Shown: positions 11,046 to 21,254 of the stretch, one piece after another
Numbering within the stretch: position 1 is the first letter of the stretch
Layout: each line of letters opens with the position of its first letter
DNA from: Aricia agestis
Taxonomy: Eukaryota > Arthropoda > Insecta > Lepidoptera > Lycaenidae
Assembly (NCBI RefSeq): GCF_905147365.1
Contig: NC_056412.1
Coordinates: 16,732,001 to 16,796,000 of the forward strand
Length of the DNA stretch: 64,000 bases
Direction: 5' to 3'
The notes under the pieces: generated by a model
The model's database searches: none
Seen by the model: the letters and a program-made list of their open reading frames with translations, nothing else
Told to the model about the DNA's origin: nothing
Program-made: the position numbers and the translations under genes

Positions 11046-11573
11046 TAGAGGAGGGGAGGGTGCTAGTCACTCGAGCGTCATGGAGACCTAGTAGGTTTTT
11101 TACATTAGGTAAAGCTGATAAAAAAATAATAAGAGAGTTTTTATTTAAGTGGTGGGTTCAGAAACGAAAAAGAAAATATAATTAGTTAGAAAATAGCTTA
11201 TTTAGGTAATTTATAAATATATTTTAGACAACAAGGACTAAATCACTTAGTTTAGTGCAAAATAAAATATCTGCGAAGCTTAGTTAGGAAAATATGAATC
11301 TTTATTTTTTATATTTTAAAATGTCCCTACAGGCTTACTTAACCTTTGAATCGTCAGTGCTTTATATGGAAGCTTCTTTTGGGTATACTAAACATCCCCT
11401 ATCCTAATCTGACAGATCTGATGACATTTCAATATTAAAAAACAAATTAACCCACCACGTGAGAAATCTGATTTCTATACCCTGATAACTAGACACAATA
11501 TTATGTTGGAAGCCAACACAAGCTTAATCTGACACGCTCGAGCTGCTCCCGAAATCCCTCTTCCCCTCCCCAA
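11046..11573. repeat. Diverged inverted-repeat element
   Basis: The outer arms GAGGGGAGGGTGCTAG-TCACTCGAGCGTC and GACACGCTCGAGCTGCTCCC...CTCCCC mirror each other, and inner arms AAGTGGTGGGTT and AACCCACCACGTG do too. The ends are not sharp. It is likely an old MITE. Confidence 0.45.
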
Positions 11574-12393
11574 CTATATATTTTGAATCTTATAAAAAAG
11601 TGAATTGACATAATTCAACTAGGGATTGCAATCCGGATACTTCGAAATCCGAAAAATCCGGAGTATCCGGATTTTTTGGGTCTTTGAAAAAATCCGGATT
11701 TTTAAATTTCAAAATCCGGATTTTTGGTTTTTTCGAATAGTAGATAAAATTATGAAATAGAAGCTTTTACTTAATATAAAAATAATTTAAATGTATCGTT
11801 GTATGGCTGGTCTCTGGTATCGTGTAATATCTATATCTGACATCATCTTGGCGGGGGCACTCCCGTGCCCCCAGATACAAATTCACATTAGTTTAAAGGC
11901 GCTGTCACAACTTTGCGTTGTCTACACGTACCAAAGTCGGAATTTCGTATGTCTAATATTCCATTGTGTAGTTATTTGGTGGTTGTAATTACATGTCTTT
12001 ACATTTTTAATTTTATTTAAAAGAAATAAGGACGTCATATAAATTATCATTGTTTACGTAACCAATGCTGATTTGTGATTATGTCTAATTAAATAAAGGA
12101 ATATAGTAAGTTTATAATATAACGAAATGTTGATTTAAAGTTTAAATTATTATTTTAAGTCATTATTCTGTGCAATAGCCTGAATATAAATATACTATCC
12201 AACTGCTGGGCAAAGGCGCCGCCCGAATCTTTCACTTATCTTGCCATCCAGTGCCACAGTTTACTAGCCCAGCTGATATGCCTCCAGTCGGCAGTTTTTA
12301 AAGTCTTCGCAATCCTTGGTTCCTATTGGTAAATGGTAACGTAACCGCTGCCGAGTTGGCTAGTAAGGAAAAAATAGAATCCTTGCCAAAAGC

Positions 12394-12582
12394 CTAACTG
12401 GACAATGTAAGCTCAACAAGTACCTTTACAGGATAGGTGTTAATAGCATTACGATCTGCACATTCTGTGACACACCTATTCACCTTCTACTTGACTCTAC
12501 TCCTCTACTACAGAGCAAAAACTCTTCTTATTTACTAAAGAGGAAAATTGTGGCACCAATCCCAATCACATCGTTAAATTGA
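12394..12582 (+). pseudogene. C-terminal remnant of a non-LTR retrotransposon ORF2
   Basis: An open stretch of 62 codons begins LTGQCKLNKYLYRIGV, continues CTFCDTPIHLL and ends at TGA 12580-12582. This matches the terminal zinc-knuckle region usual at the end of R1- or Jockey-type LINE proteins (LTGH, then Cys-x2-Cys and a His). The fourth zinc ligand appears to be Ser. There is no start and nothing recognisable upstream in frame, so it is a dead tail fragment captured in the hAT-like element. Confidence 0.55.
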
Positions 12583-12599
12583 TGAGCAGCACTGGGTTG

Positions 12600-13495
12600 G
12601 GGACGGTACTCTAATATGAAGGAGTCACAATTAGATCCTCAAGGATCGTCGTAACGTCAGGATTACAGTGATCTGCCTTCGGAGGAAAAAAAACACCTCC
12701 AGAGCATAGTGCTATCTTTAGATATCCACTCAGTCGATATCCAGCCTAGATTTATGCAGACAACGTGACCAGCCCAATGCCACCTTAGCTTGTCCGTCTT
12801 AATTCCTACGTCTCTGATTCTAGTTTGGGAGCACGTTAATTTTTTTTTGTTTTGTTGAGACTTGAGCTCTATTGCTCTTTGGCAGACCCCGAGTTGGAAG
12901 TTTTGTAAATCGCAAATCGGCCAATGATAGAGTTTGCGCATCGTTGGTTATGATGAGTGAGATACACATATCAACAAGTCTGCGCTTCAGGGAGATTGGT
13001 AAGTCACCATTCTTCATGGACCCGTTTTTCTGCCTTTCTGTTGTCATAAGAAACTATAGGTCTGCCAGGATCTGATGGCAAATTTGGATGGCAGATTTTC
13101 AAAAAATATCCGTAATCATTGGATAAATTTTTATATTTGCACGTTCACACACAGAATCAGCCGCTATAAGGAAAAAAGGATCAAAATATTTTATTCCAAT
13201 TACCCCGGTATTGCTAGAGTCAATTCAAATTCTCACTTTTTGCCATCAGATCATCGTAGAACTATAATTGGCCCAAGTACAGGTACTCGTTGACATAGTG
13301 AATTCCTTGCTCGTCTACCTCGACCGTACGTCTCGTACTGTAGATCATTGTTTGACCTATTTTTTGTAAGTTCCACCTCTAGGCTTGCAGATCTTGGAGC
13401 ATAATTTGATGATGTGCGGCTGATGGATGTAGGCGCAAAAATTACGAAGTCATCGATAAAGCGGAGGTTGCTCAGGATTTTCTTATTAACTAAAA
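12600..13495 (-). pseudogene. RTE-type reverse transcriptase remnant
   Basis: Three pieces in different frames follow the order of an RTE-clade LINE on the minus strand. Near 13400-13490 is the catalytic region, HLRF-DD-like, reading NLRFIDDFVIFAP (the usual A of FADD is I). Near 12880-13040 is GDLPISLKRRLVDMCISL, matching the segment after the RT domain. Near 12740-12850 is KLRWHWAGHVV, matching the conserved K-W-AGH motif close to the C-terminus. Frameshifts and stops separate them. It is nonfunctional. Confidence 0.65.
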
Positions 13496-14036
13496 TTTAA
13501 CATTTTTAAATACATAGTTAAAAAAATCAAGGTATTTAATTAAGTTGGTAATAATATTTAAAGTACCAGATACAGTTTCTCTTCTTTTTTACACCCATGT
13601 GAAAATCGCTAACTTATGAAAAATGATAATTTTTTAAGACGTTTTATTTTGCACTTTTAAAATGAATGTCAAGTACTTAAAGAAATAATAAGAAAATAAC
13701 TCACATTTACAGCTATTTATCAAAAATATTTTAAAAATTTCAAATATCCGGATTATCCGGATAATCCGGATTTGAGGATGAAAAAAACCGAAAATCCGGA
13801 TTTTTTTCAAAATCCGTTTTTTGCAATCCCTAAACTCAACCAATGACGTAGGTCCACTAACTGCATATGAATTGGCAACTCACTACGGGGCCATTTTTAA
13901 ATAAGAAGAAGAAGAACTGCAAATGAATAAAATATATCTTCGATGGTGCGATTATGATAGTAAGCTTTTGTAAAGTGAAAAGCTCAATAGTATTTAAACA
14001 ATGTAGTATAATATAGGTTATCACTGGACCACGGAA

Positions 14037-14402
14037 CACCACCGTGGTCCAGTGGTTTAGAGCGCGGCTCTCGACTCGGAAGTCGGAGGCGTTGGTTCGA
14101 TTCCCGCGTTGAAAACATGTTATTTCCAAGTTTGGTTAGGACAATGTAGGCTGATGCCTGATCACCTGATTGTCTGATAAGTAAGATGATCCATGCGTCG
14201 GATGGGCATGTAAAAGTCGACGCCTGATCTCTCGCCAGTCGTGTCGGTCTTCCATCCCACTGGGTTATGAGAGTAAAGAATAGATAGTGCTCTTGTGTAA
14301 CTGCGCATACACTTGGGCACTATAAAATTACTCCTGCGTAGCTGGCCTGGTTTCAATGAAACCGGCCACCGTCACCGAAACCGGTGTGTGAGTTATTATT
14401 AT
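14037..14402 (+). mobile_element. T-SINE copy A
   Basis: The head resembles a tRNA with an A box near GTGGTCCAGTGG and a B box GGTTCGATTCCCG. The body carries CACCTGATTGTCTGATAAG and CCATGCGTCGGATGGGCATG, and the end GAAACCGGCCACCGTCACC leads into TTATTATTATG. It is more diverged than the copies at 27812, 46356 and 48278, hence older. At its left edge GGACCACGG and CCGTGGTCC form a small hairpin. Confidence 0.85.
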
Positions 14403-14686
14403 GTAGATTATCACATTTTACTTTTTAGTTATTACATTTTTATACTTTCACATTTTATTATATAATTAACACTGCTGAATTTCCATGGTATCGATATTAT
14501 AAAAAGTAGAAAAACACCTATTTCTCAAGCCTACTATATAAGATATATTATATATACATATAAATAAGATTAACACTGCTTAATTAACGACATTTTTGTT
14601 TAGTGACTTTGAATTTTACGCTTATTTTATAGATTTATTTGTCACGTCGATCAATTTGTTTAATATATTCCGCAATTATTACTTAC
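14403..14686. other. AT-rich DNA downstream of the candidate exon
   Basis: On the minus strand this would be the start of the intron following 14687. The donor GTAAGT is the reverse of 14681-14686. No second exon is recognised here or further left. Confidence 0.35.
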
Positions 14687-14827
14687 GTGAGTCACACAAA
14701 TAATAATTACCGTAACTATCACTACACTGCACTGTGATCTGCGCGCGCGCACCTCCACGCCGCGGTCGGTACTGTCGAAGGCTGTATCCGCATTCTCTTT
14801 CAGGAGGTTCCGATTTTCACTCGCCAT
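14687..14827 (-). CDS. Candidate first coding exon of an unidentified membrane protein
   Basis: On the minus strand, an ATG in good context (ACAACCATGG) opens 47 codons without a stop, ending exactly at a GTAAGT donor in phase 0. The peptide starts MASENRNLLKEN, is polar and charged for about 31 residues with an arginine cluster, and then becomes hydrophobic (SVVIVTVIIICV). This is the layout of a cytoplasmic head followed by a signal anchor, as in type II membrane proteins. The block is clearly GC-richer than its surroundings, contains CG dinucleotides, and has no second copy in the window. I cannot name the gene. Upstream, about 100 bp of unique leader precede an S-SINE and then a Helitron. 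The next exon would lie left, probably outside the window. It could also be a chance open frame in a GC-rich promoter region; transcript evidence would decide. Confidence 0.45.
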
Positions 14828-14936
14828 GGTTGTATAAGACGTTTCCGCGCCGTGTTCGATGCTGCCCGGAACTTCGTTGCGTCAAAACTGGTTGGAGAAA
14901 CGTACTTTTGACGGGATGAAAACTATAATTACTAAC

Positions 14937-15263
14937 TTTTTTTTTTTTAATGAAATAAGGGGGCAAACGAGCAAACGGGTCACCTGATGGAAAGCAACAT
15001 CCGTCGCCCATGGACACTCGCAGCATCAGAAGAGCTGCAAGTGCGTTGCCGGCCTTTTAAGAGGGAATAGGGTAATAGGAGAGGGAAGGGAAGGGAATAG
15101 GGGAGGACAGGGAAGGGAATAGGGTAGGGGATTGGGCCTCCGGTAAACTCACTCACTCGGCGAAACACAGCGCAAGCGCTGTTTCACGCTGGTTTTCTGT
15201 GAGAACGTGGTATTTCTCCGGTCGAGCCGGCCCATTCGTGCCGAAGCATGGCTCTCCCACGTA
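14937..15263 (-). mobile_element. S-SINE copy 1
   Basis: Minus orientation: poly-T at left (the 3' tail), then the conserved 3' part TCACCTGATGGAAAGCAAC, the G-rich minisatellite (GAGGGAAGGGAAGGG), GGCGAAACACAGCGC, and the 5' end TCTCCCACG at right. It sits about 110 bp upstream of the candidate start codon at 14827 and touches the 3' end of the next Helitron. Confidence 0.9.
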
Positions 15264-15265
15264 TA

Positions 15266-15606
15266 CTAGATGTTCCGCGTGACCGCGGCGCCCGCGTAAT
15301 TTAGAAATTTCACGGAAACTGCCTAATAATTTGACTCTTCACGTGGTCAATTCTTCAAGTGTGCTAAATAACATAAAATTGATCCTGTAGTTCTCAATAA
15401 GATAATAAGCAATTTCATATAATTTTCCCCGTTTTTTCCACATTTTCCTCTATTTCTTCGCTCCTATTAGTCTTAGCGTATTAAAATAAATAGCCTATAG
15501 CCTTCCTCGATAAATGGACTATCTAGCACAGAAAGAATTTTTCAATTCGGATCAGTAGTTCCTGAGATTAGCGCGTTCAAACAAACAAACATATTAAAAG
15601 TATAGA
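15266..15606 (-). mobile_element. Non-autonomous Helitron
   Basis: The minus strand begins TCTATACTTTTAATATG at 15606 and ends CGCGGAACATCTAG at 15266, followed by T. The 3' part with ACGCGGGCGCCGCGG matches the end of the Helitron at 22182-23175, and the TTTCCTC-CATTTT block is shared too. Confidence 0.7.
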
Positions 15607-16384
15607 TATAGATAATATTATGTCATATCCGTTACACATACTGTTTTACAAACTAAAAGCATTTACAAAACGAATTCCGCCAAAATCCGTTCACCGGCTT
15701 AAGCGTTAAAAGTAGAGAGAGATAGACAGTGGCGCAGCAATTATTACAATATTATGAGTATTGATGTAGGTCAGGTTGGACCTAGTCAGAGGTAATTTTA
15801 CCAGAAATCAATCGGTATCACGACCATGGCTTCACAGAAAATGTAGTTAAAGTTCAAAGAGAAACTTGTGGCTTTTCAGGAAACCTTAAAAATGTACATT
15901 GCGGCTACTTTTGTAAGGCCATAATTCATAAACGCCCACATTATACTTTTGAAATTTAGCACATTTGTTCAGACGCTGATATAGACTAACATAATTATAC
16001 GAAAACTGGGCATTTCTGGAAATATTACAATATTACATTGATAGCCTCCTTTTTTGAAGTCAGTTAAAAATATTTAGTTTCTAGCTAGGGTCAGGAATAT
16101 AATATTATTATTGTGTTGCCGTCTATCAGTACAAATTAATTTTATTTACATTCTGTTAAATCATAAATGTAGTGTTGAAGAAATGCTTAGGGAGCTTAGC
16201 AAGTAATTAGTCTATTTTAATTAACCGACTTCCAAAAAACGAGGAAGTTATATATTCGACTGTGGATATTTTTTTTTATAAAAGCTTTAAATATAATTTT
16301 TGCTTTCAATAACCTGTGGCAATAAACTTTGTGACTTTGAAAGTTTACACAATAAAACCCGCAGTTAAAGACTTTGCTAATAAA
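15607..16384. other. Repeat fragments in AT-rich DNA
   Basis: 15905-16075 is a decayed minus-strand copy of the 166-bp MITE at 18081-18246 (shared TATAGACTAACAT and AGCCTCCTTTTTTGAAGTC). 16224-16275 carries AACCGACTTCCAAAAAACG, as in R470 copy 1. 15607-15735 looks like the start of another worn Helitron. No gene. Confidence 0.45.
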
Positions 16385-16835
16385 AATAATTGGCCAAGTG
16401 CGAGTCGGACTCGCGCACGAAGGGTTCCGTACCTTTATAGAGGAAAAATAGGCGAAAATTTGTGTTTTTGTATGGGAGCCCCCCTTAATTTTTTATTTTA
16501 TTTTAATATTATTCTTAAATATTGAAGTAAGTAGAAATATAATTAACGCCTTTGTGAAAATATCAAGTGCCTACCTGTTGCCATTATCGATATCGAGCAA
16601 AAAAGGCCAAAAAAATCACGTTTGTTGTATGGGAGCCCCCTTTAAATATTTATTTTATTTTAATTTAGTATTTGTTGTTATAGCGGCAACAGATATACAC
16701 ATCTGTAAAAATTTCAGAACTCTAGCTATAGCGGTTCTTGAGATACAGCCTGGAGACATACAGACAGATAGAGTACATCGAAGTCTCATGAATAGGGTCC
16801 CGTTTTCACCCTTTGGGTACAGAACCCTAAAAAAG
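16385..16835 (+). repeat. GTAC repeat, well preserved
   Basis: It runs from TTGGCCAAGTGCGAGTCGG through GAAGGGTTCCGTACC, two GTATGGGAGCCCCC blocks and GCGGTTCTTGAGATACAG to CCCTTTGGGTACAGAACCC. The two reading frames inside are repeat-derived. Confidence 0.75.
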
Positions 16836-17323
16836 GTTTAACGACCGAACATTTTAATTAAAAGATGTTCTTTTCTGTAGGATATTATTCAGAATGAGTT
16901 GCCAATTGGCAACATAAAAGTTTTCACTTATATCTATGTACCGAAGCGATTATTCATCAGAGGTTTGCTGTCCTGGCAAACTTCTCTTATGCAATCTTCT
17001 TGGAAGTTAAATATTTTACTTCGCTTAAGGAGTTTTATTTTCAATATCTTCCTAAAGTTAATCCCAAGTTTTCCTTTTGAATTGTAAGGCAAATACTGAA
17101 TCCTCAAAATCTACACCATAATGTCGCCCTGGGAAAAAATTCTTGTCACGATTGGGCTTTTAGAAATCGATGCTTGAAAAGAGAATATTTTCGGGGATTA
17201 CACATCTATATATTACGGACGCTGTTGAGCATTCGTGTACTAACCCACAAAAAATACTTACTTTAGATGATTTACTTTATGATGTAGGTACTATCTGTTT
17301 AATATCCATATCCATTATCTATA
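16836..17323. other. No feature recognised
   Basis: Ordinary AT-rich sequence without a repeat partner in the window. Confidence 0.4.
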
Positions 17324-17533
17324 TCCATACTTTATAAATGCGAAAGTGTGTCTGTCTGTCTGTCCGTCTGTCTGCCTGTCTGTCTGTTTCCTCTTCACTG
17401 ATTTTGCTGAAATTTGGCATGGAGATACTTTGAGTCCCGGGAAAGGACATAGGATACTTTTTATCCCGGAAAAATGTACGGTTCCCCCGTGATAAACGAA
17501 TTGTGGCGCAACGGAGTTGCGGGCGTCATCTAG
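17324..17533 (+). mobile_element. Short complete Helitron
   Basis: At 210 bp it starts TCCATACTTTATAAATGCG after A, has a TCTG run, CCCGGGAAAGGACATAGGA, ATCCCGGAAAAATGTACGG and GGCGCAACGGAGTTGCGGG, and ends CATCTAG before T. Confidence 0.85.
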
Positions 17534-17829
17534 TATTTTCATATCTCATAGATTGCTTCTGTAGCATGTAACAATCTCATAATTTTGTCAGTAGGCGATT
17601 GGTATTCGAATACTTTTTTGAAAGAGAGAAAGAATGTGAAACTCGTAGCGGAGAGAATCAGAGTCAAATGGAATAAAAAGTCTCATCTACATATTTTGGT
17701 AGTTAATAGCTTCTCTCCACATGAAAAACAACACACAAGTGATTATTCATTTTGTATAGGAAAATGAAATGAGATGACAATTAAAATTAAAATGGATGAC
17801 CGACACGACTGTCGACTAGTAAGAGATCT
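17534..17829. other. No feature recognised
   Basis: One 60-codon open frame at 17585-17767 has no recognisable domain and no relatives here. Confidence 0.35.
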
Positions 17830-17966
17830 GCCCCCGTAGACAAGTGGCAAAACGCTAACGTTTTTTTATTTTAGTATTCGCTAGCGAAGCGATGACTTAT
17901 GTCAAATCGCATACATTTTGTAACGCTAGCGTTAGCGTTAGCGCTTTGCCGCTTGTCTATAGGCCC
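17830..17966. mobile_element. MITE, GCTAACGCTAGCG family, copy 1
   Basis: Inverted termini CCCCGTAGACAAGTGGCAAA and CGCTTGTCTATAGGCCC. The right arm carries GCGCTAACG-type repeats and CATACATTTTGTAACGCTAG; the left arm has lost most of this to a T-rich stretch. The central ATTCGCTAGCGAAGCGATGA is identical to that of the copy at 52062-52222. Confidence 0.8.
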
Positions 17967-18080
17967 AGGCGCACTATATACATGTCCATCCGACGCATAG
18001 ACCATCCTTTTGATCAAACAAGCAGGTAAAATCGGCCCGGTGTTTTTCTAACTACTTTGTAGTGATTGGTTTTTTTTATT

Positions 18081-18246
18081 AACCGACTTCAAAAAAAGGA
18101 GGTTATTAATTCGACGCGTATGTATGTGACATTTCCAGAACTGCCCCATTTTCGTATGTTAGTCTATATCCGCGTCTTAACCAATGTGCCAAATTTCATT
18201 GGAGATAGGGAGTTTTAATTCTCAATGTACAATTTTGAAGTCGGTT
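18081..18246 (+). mobile_element. 166-bp MITE with AACCGACTTCAAAA ends
   Basis: The left end AACCGACTTCAAAA is mirrored by TTTTGAAGTCGGTT at the right end, a perfect 14-bp terminal repeat. The interior has GTATGTATGTGACATTTCC. A decayed copy lies at 15905-16075. The same AACCGACTTC motif occurs inside several Helitrons here. Confidence 0.7.
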
Positions 18247-18391
18247 GTATCTTTTTAATTAAAAATACAGTTATTTAATTGTATTTCTCAGTATCTTAAT
18301 ATTCTGGTAACCTAAATAATTATTTCATTCAAAATATTTCATTTAATTCCATACAGGGTTCTTGATTTTATATCATTTGCCACCAGATGGG

Positions 18392-18521
18392 ACGGTAGGA
18401 TCTTTCGTGACAAATAGTCATGTCAGGCAGACGTATGACAGCTATATCGCGACATGTGGAAGCTATTTAGTGACATATGACAGCTGTTTGACACGACAAT
18501 CGTCACGATAGACCCTACGGT
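18392..18521. mobile_element. Short TIR element
   Basis: ACGGTAGGATCTTTCGTGAC at left is mirrored, with a few changes, by GTCACGATAGACCCTACGG at right. The interior has several TATGACAGCT copies. Confidence 0.55.
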
Positions 18522-18830
18522 TACAATATAGCGCCATTTGTCCCTCTTTCACTGTCGCAAATCACGTTGTATTTCACCTTTCATTCGAACACATTTTATC
18601 TATTCAAAAGTTCAGCTGTAATCAAAATGTTATTTCGTTGGTGAACCAATGAATAAATATTAAAAAAAACATGTTACACACGCGGAAATTCCTATGGAAT
18701 GCATCAAGGAAATAATTTTGCGCTTATCTTATTTTCGAATTCGACTCTTGGGCAAAGAAAGATTAACTCTAAGTCCTCTTGCTACGATAGGGCATGACGG
18801 GCAACAAAAATTGCGACCAGCTGTCAAAGT
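18522..18830. other. No feature recognised
   Basis: Unique-looking DNA. The open frame at 18694-18942 runs into the S-SINE and is not a gene. Confidence 0.35.
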
Positions 18831-19151
18831 GTGGGAGAGCCATGCTTCGGCACGAATGGGCCGGCTCGACCGGAGAAATACCACGTTCTCACAGAAAACC
18901 GATGTGAAACAGCGCTTGCGCTGTGTTTCGCCGAGTGAGTGAGTTTACCAGAGGCCCAATTACCCTATTCCCTTCCCTACCCTCCCCTATTACCTTCCCA
19001 TCCGTACCCTCCCCTATTACCCAATTCCCTCTTAAAAGGCCGGCAACGCACCTGCAGCTCTTCTGATGCTGTGAGTGTCAATGGGTGACAGAAGTTGCTT
19101 TCCATCAGATGACCCGTTTACTCGTTTGCCCCCTTATTTCATAAAAAAAAA
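18831..19151 (+). mobile_element. S-SINE copy 2
   Basis: GTGGGAGAGCCATGCTTCGG at the start, GGCCGGCTCGACCGGAG, a C-rich minisatellite, AAAAGGCCGGCAACGC, and the tail TTATTTCATAAAAAAAAA. Confidence 0.9.
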
Positions 19152-19581
19152 GCATACACATGCGGCATCCCATCTACTACATGTATTGGTCCAACATGGC
19201 CCAACGTGAACAAGCCGCATAAGATGTACGCAAATTTTCATCTCCTGACCTTCTTTAGACCGGCCGCGGCTGGTCAAAATATACTTGTAACCATTGTATG
19301 GTTAAATATTATCTGATGTAACCACTCGAGATTGGAAAGCAAGTGCCTTTCACTACTCGACAAAGCACCGTGGTAAACTCAAAATACCATAACCAACCTT
19401 ATTGTAATAAATTAGAGGTCACTTTCACTTGTCTCGATGAGAGTTAAGCTGTTCTTCTGTTTATTTTTTGGATTATTATTAATGACAGTTACGTGAATGT
19501 CATTTTGCCGAGTGCTTGTAAAGAGGTAACAAGATGTCGCTCTCCTTTGAAGGACATTAAGAAGATCTTCTGACTTATTAA
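19152..19581. other. No feature recognised
   Basis: No coding frame or repeat partner found. Confidence 0.35.
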
Positions 19582-19781
19582 CTAGTAGGCCACGCGGTGT
19601 TACCCGCGGTTATTAGGGAAAATAAATTGTGATATTTTCCTGCAGTAAAAAGTAGCCTAAGTATGTGTTAATACAGGGTAAATTTTATAAAAATCGCTTC
19701 CACCGTAATTTAGAAGTGAAGAAGTTACAAACATACAAACTCACAAACTTTCGCATTTATAAATTATAATATAAGTATGGA
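19582..19781 (-). mobile_element. Short complete Helitron
   Basis: At 200 bp, the minus strand starts TCCATACTTATATTATAA after A and ends GCCTACTAG before T. The 3' region has the GC-rich hairpin GCGGGTAACACCGCG. No microsatellite is retained. Confidence 0.75.
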
Positions 19782-19907
19782 TTATCTTTATAAATAAAAC
19801 TAACTATTTGACCGAGCTTAGCTCGGTATTCGGTAAAACACGAATAAAATGATATTTTCTAAAAATGATTCCTAGCTAGATCGATTTATCGCCCCCGAAA
19901 CCCCCTA

Positions 19908-20625
19908 TCTATAATATATTAATTCGTGAGCCAAAAACTTTGTATCCCTTTTGACGAAAAATGCGGAAACGTAGGTGAATGAAATTTTGCACAATTATAG
20001 TTTATATGGTGAAGGAGTGCATCGAGCTAATATTATTTTGAAATTATGATTTTATCATATATATTTTTAACAAATAAAACATTAAACACACTACAACACA
20101 CACACTAGGAAAAATGACAGATTTTTGAGTGACATGCCTATATACATACGAATTATACCCCACGTTCCACCTGACGTTAAAAACGATCAAAACGCTCAAA
20201 ATGCCTCCTATTTTGGGCGTTTTGATCGTTTTTAACGTCAAGTGGCACGCGGGGATACTCTTTTATTTATGCTTGAAGTCTGTTGACAACAAGGTGACAA
20301 ATTGAAAATGGATTACCTATATTTTCTTTTATTGAAGCGCATAGACAATGCTTAAAATACTAAGATCAGCTGAGTCCCAGAGAAAATAAACATCTACCTG
20401 CATGCCAAATTTCAGCCCGATCGGTCCAGTGGTTTGGGCTGTGCGTTGATAGATCACCATGTCAGTCAGTTCAACCTTTGAGTTTTATATATATAGATAA
20501 GTACCTATAAGTTTAGCAAACAAAATGTATGATACAGTCAATATTTTTTTACAAAATATAGAGTAGCTGATGGTCCTAATGTCGTTGAAGCTAAGGTCGA
20601 ATTTCGACCATTGGGCGATCTCTAG
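19908..20625 (+). mobile_element. Helitron inserted in another Helitron
   Basis: It starts TCTATAATATATTAATTCG after A and ends GGGCGATCTCTAG before T. The 3' hairpin GGTCGAATTTCGACC is 13 bp from the end. A second copy lies on the minus strand at 29834-30328. It contains the palindrome at 20158-20254. Confidence 0.8.
20158..20254. mobile_element. 97-bp palindromic insertion
   Basis: The arms are about 42 bp (CCCCACGTTCCACCTGACG at left, CGTCAAGTGGCACGCGGGG at right) with few mismatches around a 7-bp centre, flanked by ATA on both sides. The Helitron copy at 29834-30328 has the uninterrupted site (minus form GAATTATACTCTT), so the insertion is directly demonstrated. Confidence 0.85.
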
Positions 20626-20748
20626 TATACTAAATTTCATTAAAATCGTTGGAAACGATTCCGAGATTACAATTATATATTGCTCGTTTAAAGATATAAG
20701 ATATTATCTCACTCTGACGTTTTGTTTACTGTGTGATACTTTAGAAAA

Positions 20749-20814
20749 GCATCTCGCGCGAGTTCTCGACAGACAAGGATATATCCTTGTCTGTCGAGAA
20801 CTCGCGCGAGATGC
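20749..20814. repeat. Perfect 66-bp palindrome
   Basis: Arms of 33 bp with no loop: GCATCTCGCGCGAGTTCTCG begins the left arm, and the right arm is its exact reverse complement. Symmetry continues outward for about 25 bp with more mismatches (TGTGATA / TATCACT). It ends near TTGTTACACCCTGTATATG, a terminus also seen at 62560. Confidence 0.9.
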
Positions 20815-21197
20815 TCTTCATAGATATCACTTAGTTTTGTTACACCCTGTATATGTATAAGATAAGGCTCGTATAGTAGGTATTTTTTACCCCGACGAAA
20901 CAAGTGTATGTCCGTGACATCATAGCATGCAAACGGGTGGACTGATTTTGATCTAATTTTATGTTTAAAAGCTGACATGATCGAGATCTTTCTTATAAAA
21001 AGCTAATTATAATCTTCTCTCCAAAAAAGCTCACCCGTGCTGGAGACCGAGTGGAGATATACACTGGTGTTAGGTTTAACAACGTTATACTTAGTTGGTT
21101 TTAAGAATAACAGTGTTAAACCTACCAACTTGTATAATATGATACTGTATAGTATTTATTGAGTTCAACCTATCGTGCGCATAATAATATGTAAATA
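20815..21197. other. Minor repeat fragments
   Basis: Around 20880-21000 a TTACCCCGACGAAACAAG stretch resembles the family at 43230-43380 (ACCCCCGCGCCGACAAAAAG, GCTGACATAATCGAGAG). No gene. Confidence 0.4.
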
Positions 21198-21254
21198 CAC
21201 CCTAATAATAATATGTAAATGGCATATTGCCATTTACATATTATTATTAGGGTG
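21198..21254. repeat. 57-bp palindrome
   Basis: 27-bp perfect arms (CACCCTAATAATAATATG onward) around TAT. Its right arm ends in TAGGGTG, the start of the adjacent MITE. Confidence 0.85.

Larger units (their letters stand above)
11620..13832. mobile_element. hAT-like non-autonomous element
   Basis: The perfect 11-bp terminal repeats are TAGGGATTGCA and TGCAATCCCTA. Flanks are AATTCAAC (11612-11619) and AACTCAAC (13833-13840), an 8-bp duplication with one change, typical of hAT. Subterminal regions on both sides contain repeated ATCCGGAT/AATCCGG motifs, which in hAT elements often bind transposase. No hAT transposase is visible; the interior holds remnants of at least two non-LTR retrotransposons. 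Confidence 0.75.
19800..20700 (-). mobile_element. Helitron-like element split by a second Helitron
   Basis: Left part 19800-19907 reads GACCGAGCTTAGCTCGG, a 3' hairpin, with CTAG mutated to CTAA at the end. The right part starts at 20626 (ACTAAATTTCATTAAAATCG). The unbroken version at 35145-35324 reads straight across the junction, so the middle (19908-20625) is an insertion. Confidence 0.75.

Noticed and set aside
14734..14919. Plus-strand open frame of 61 codons in the GC-rich block
   Set aside because: Opposite strand of the better-supported minus-strand exon; no start context and no donor.
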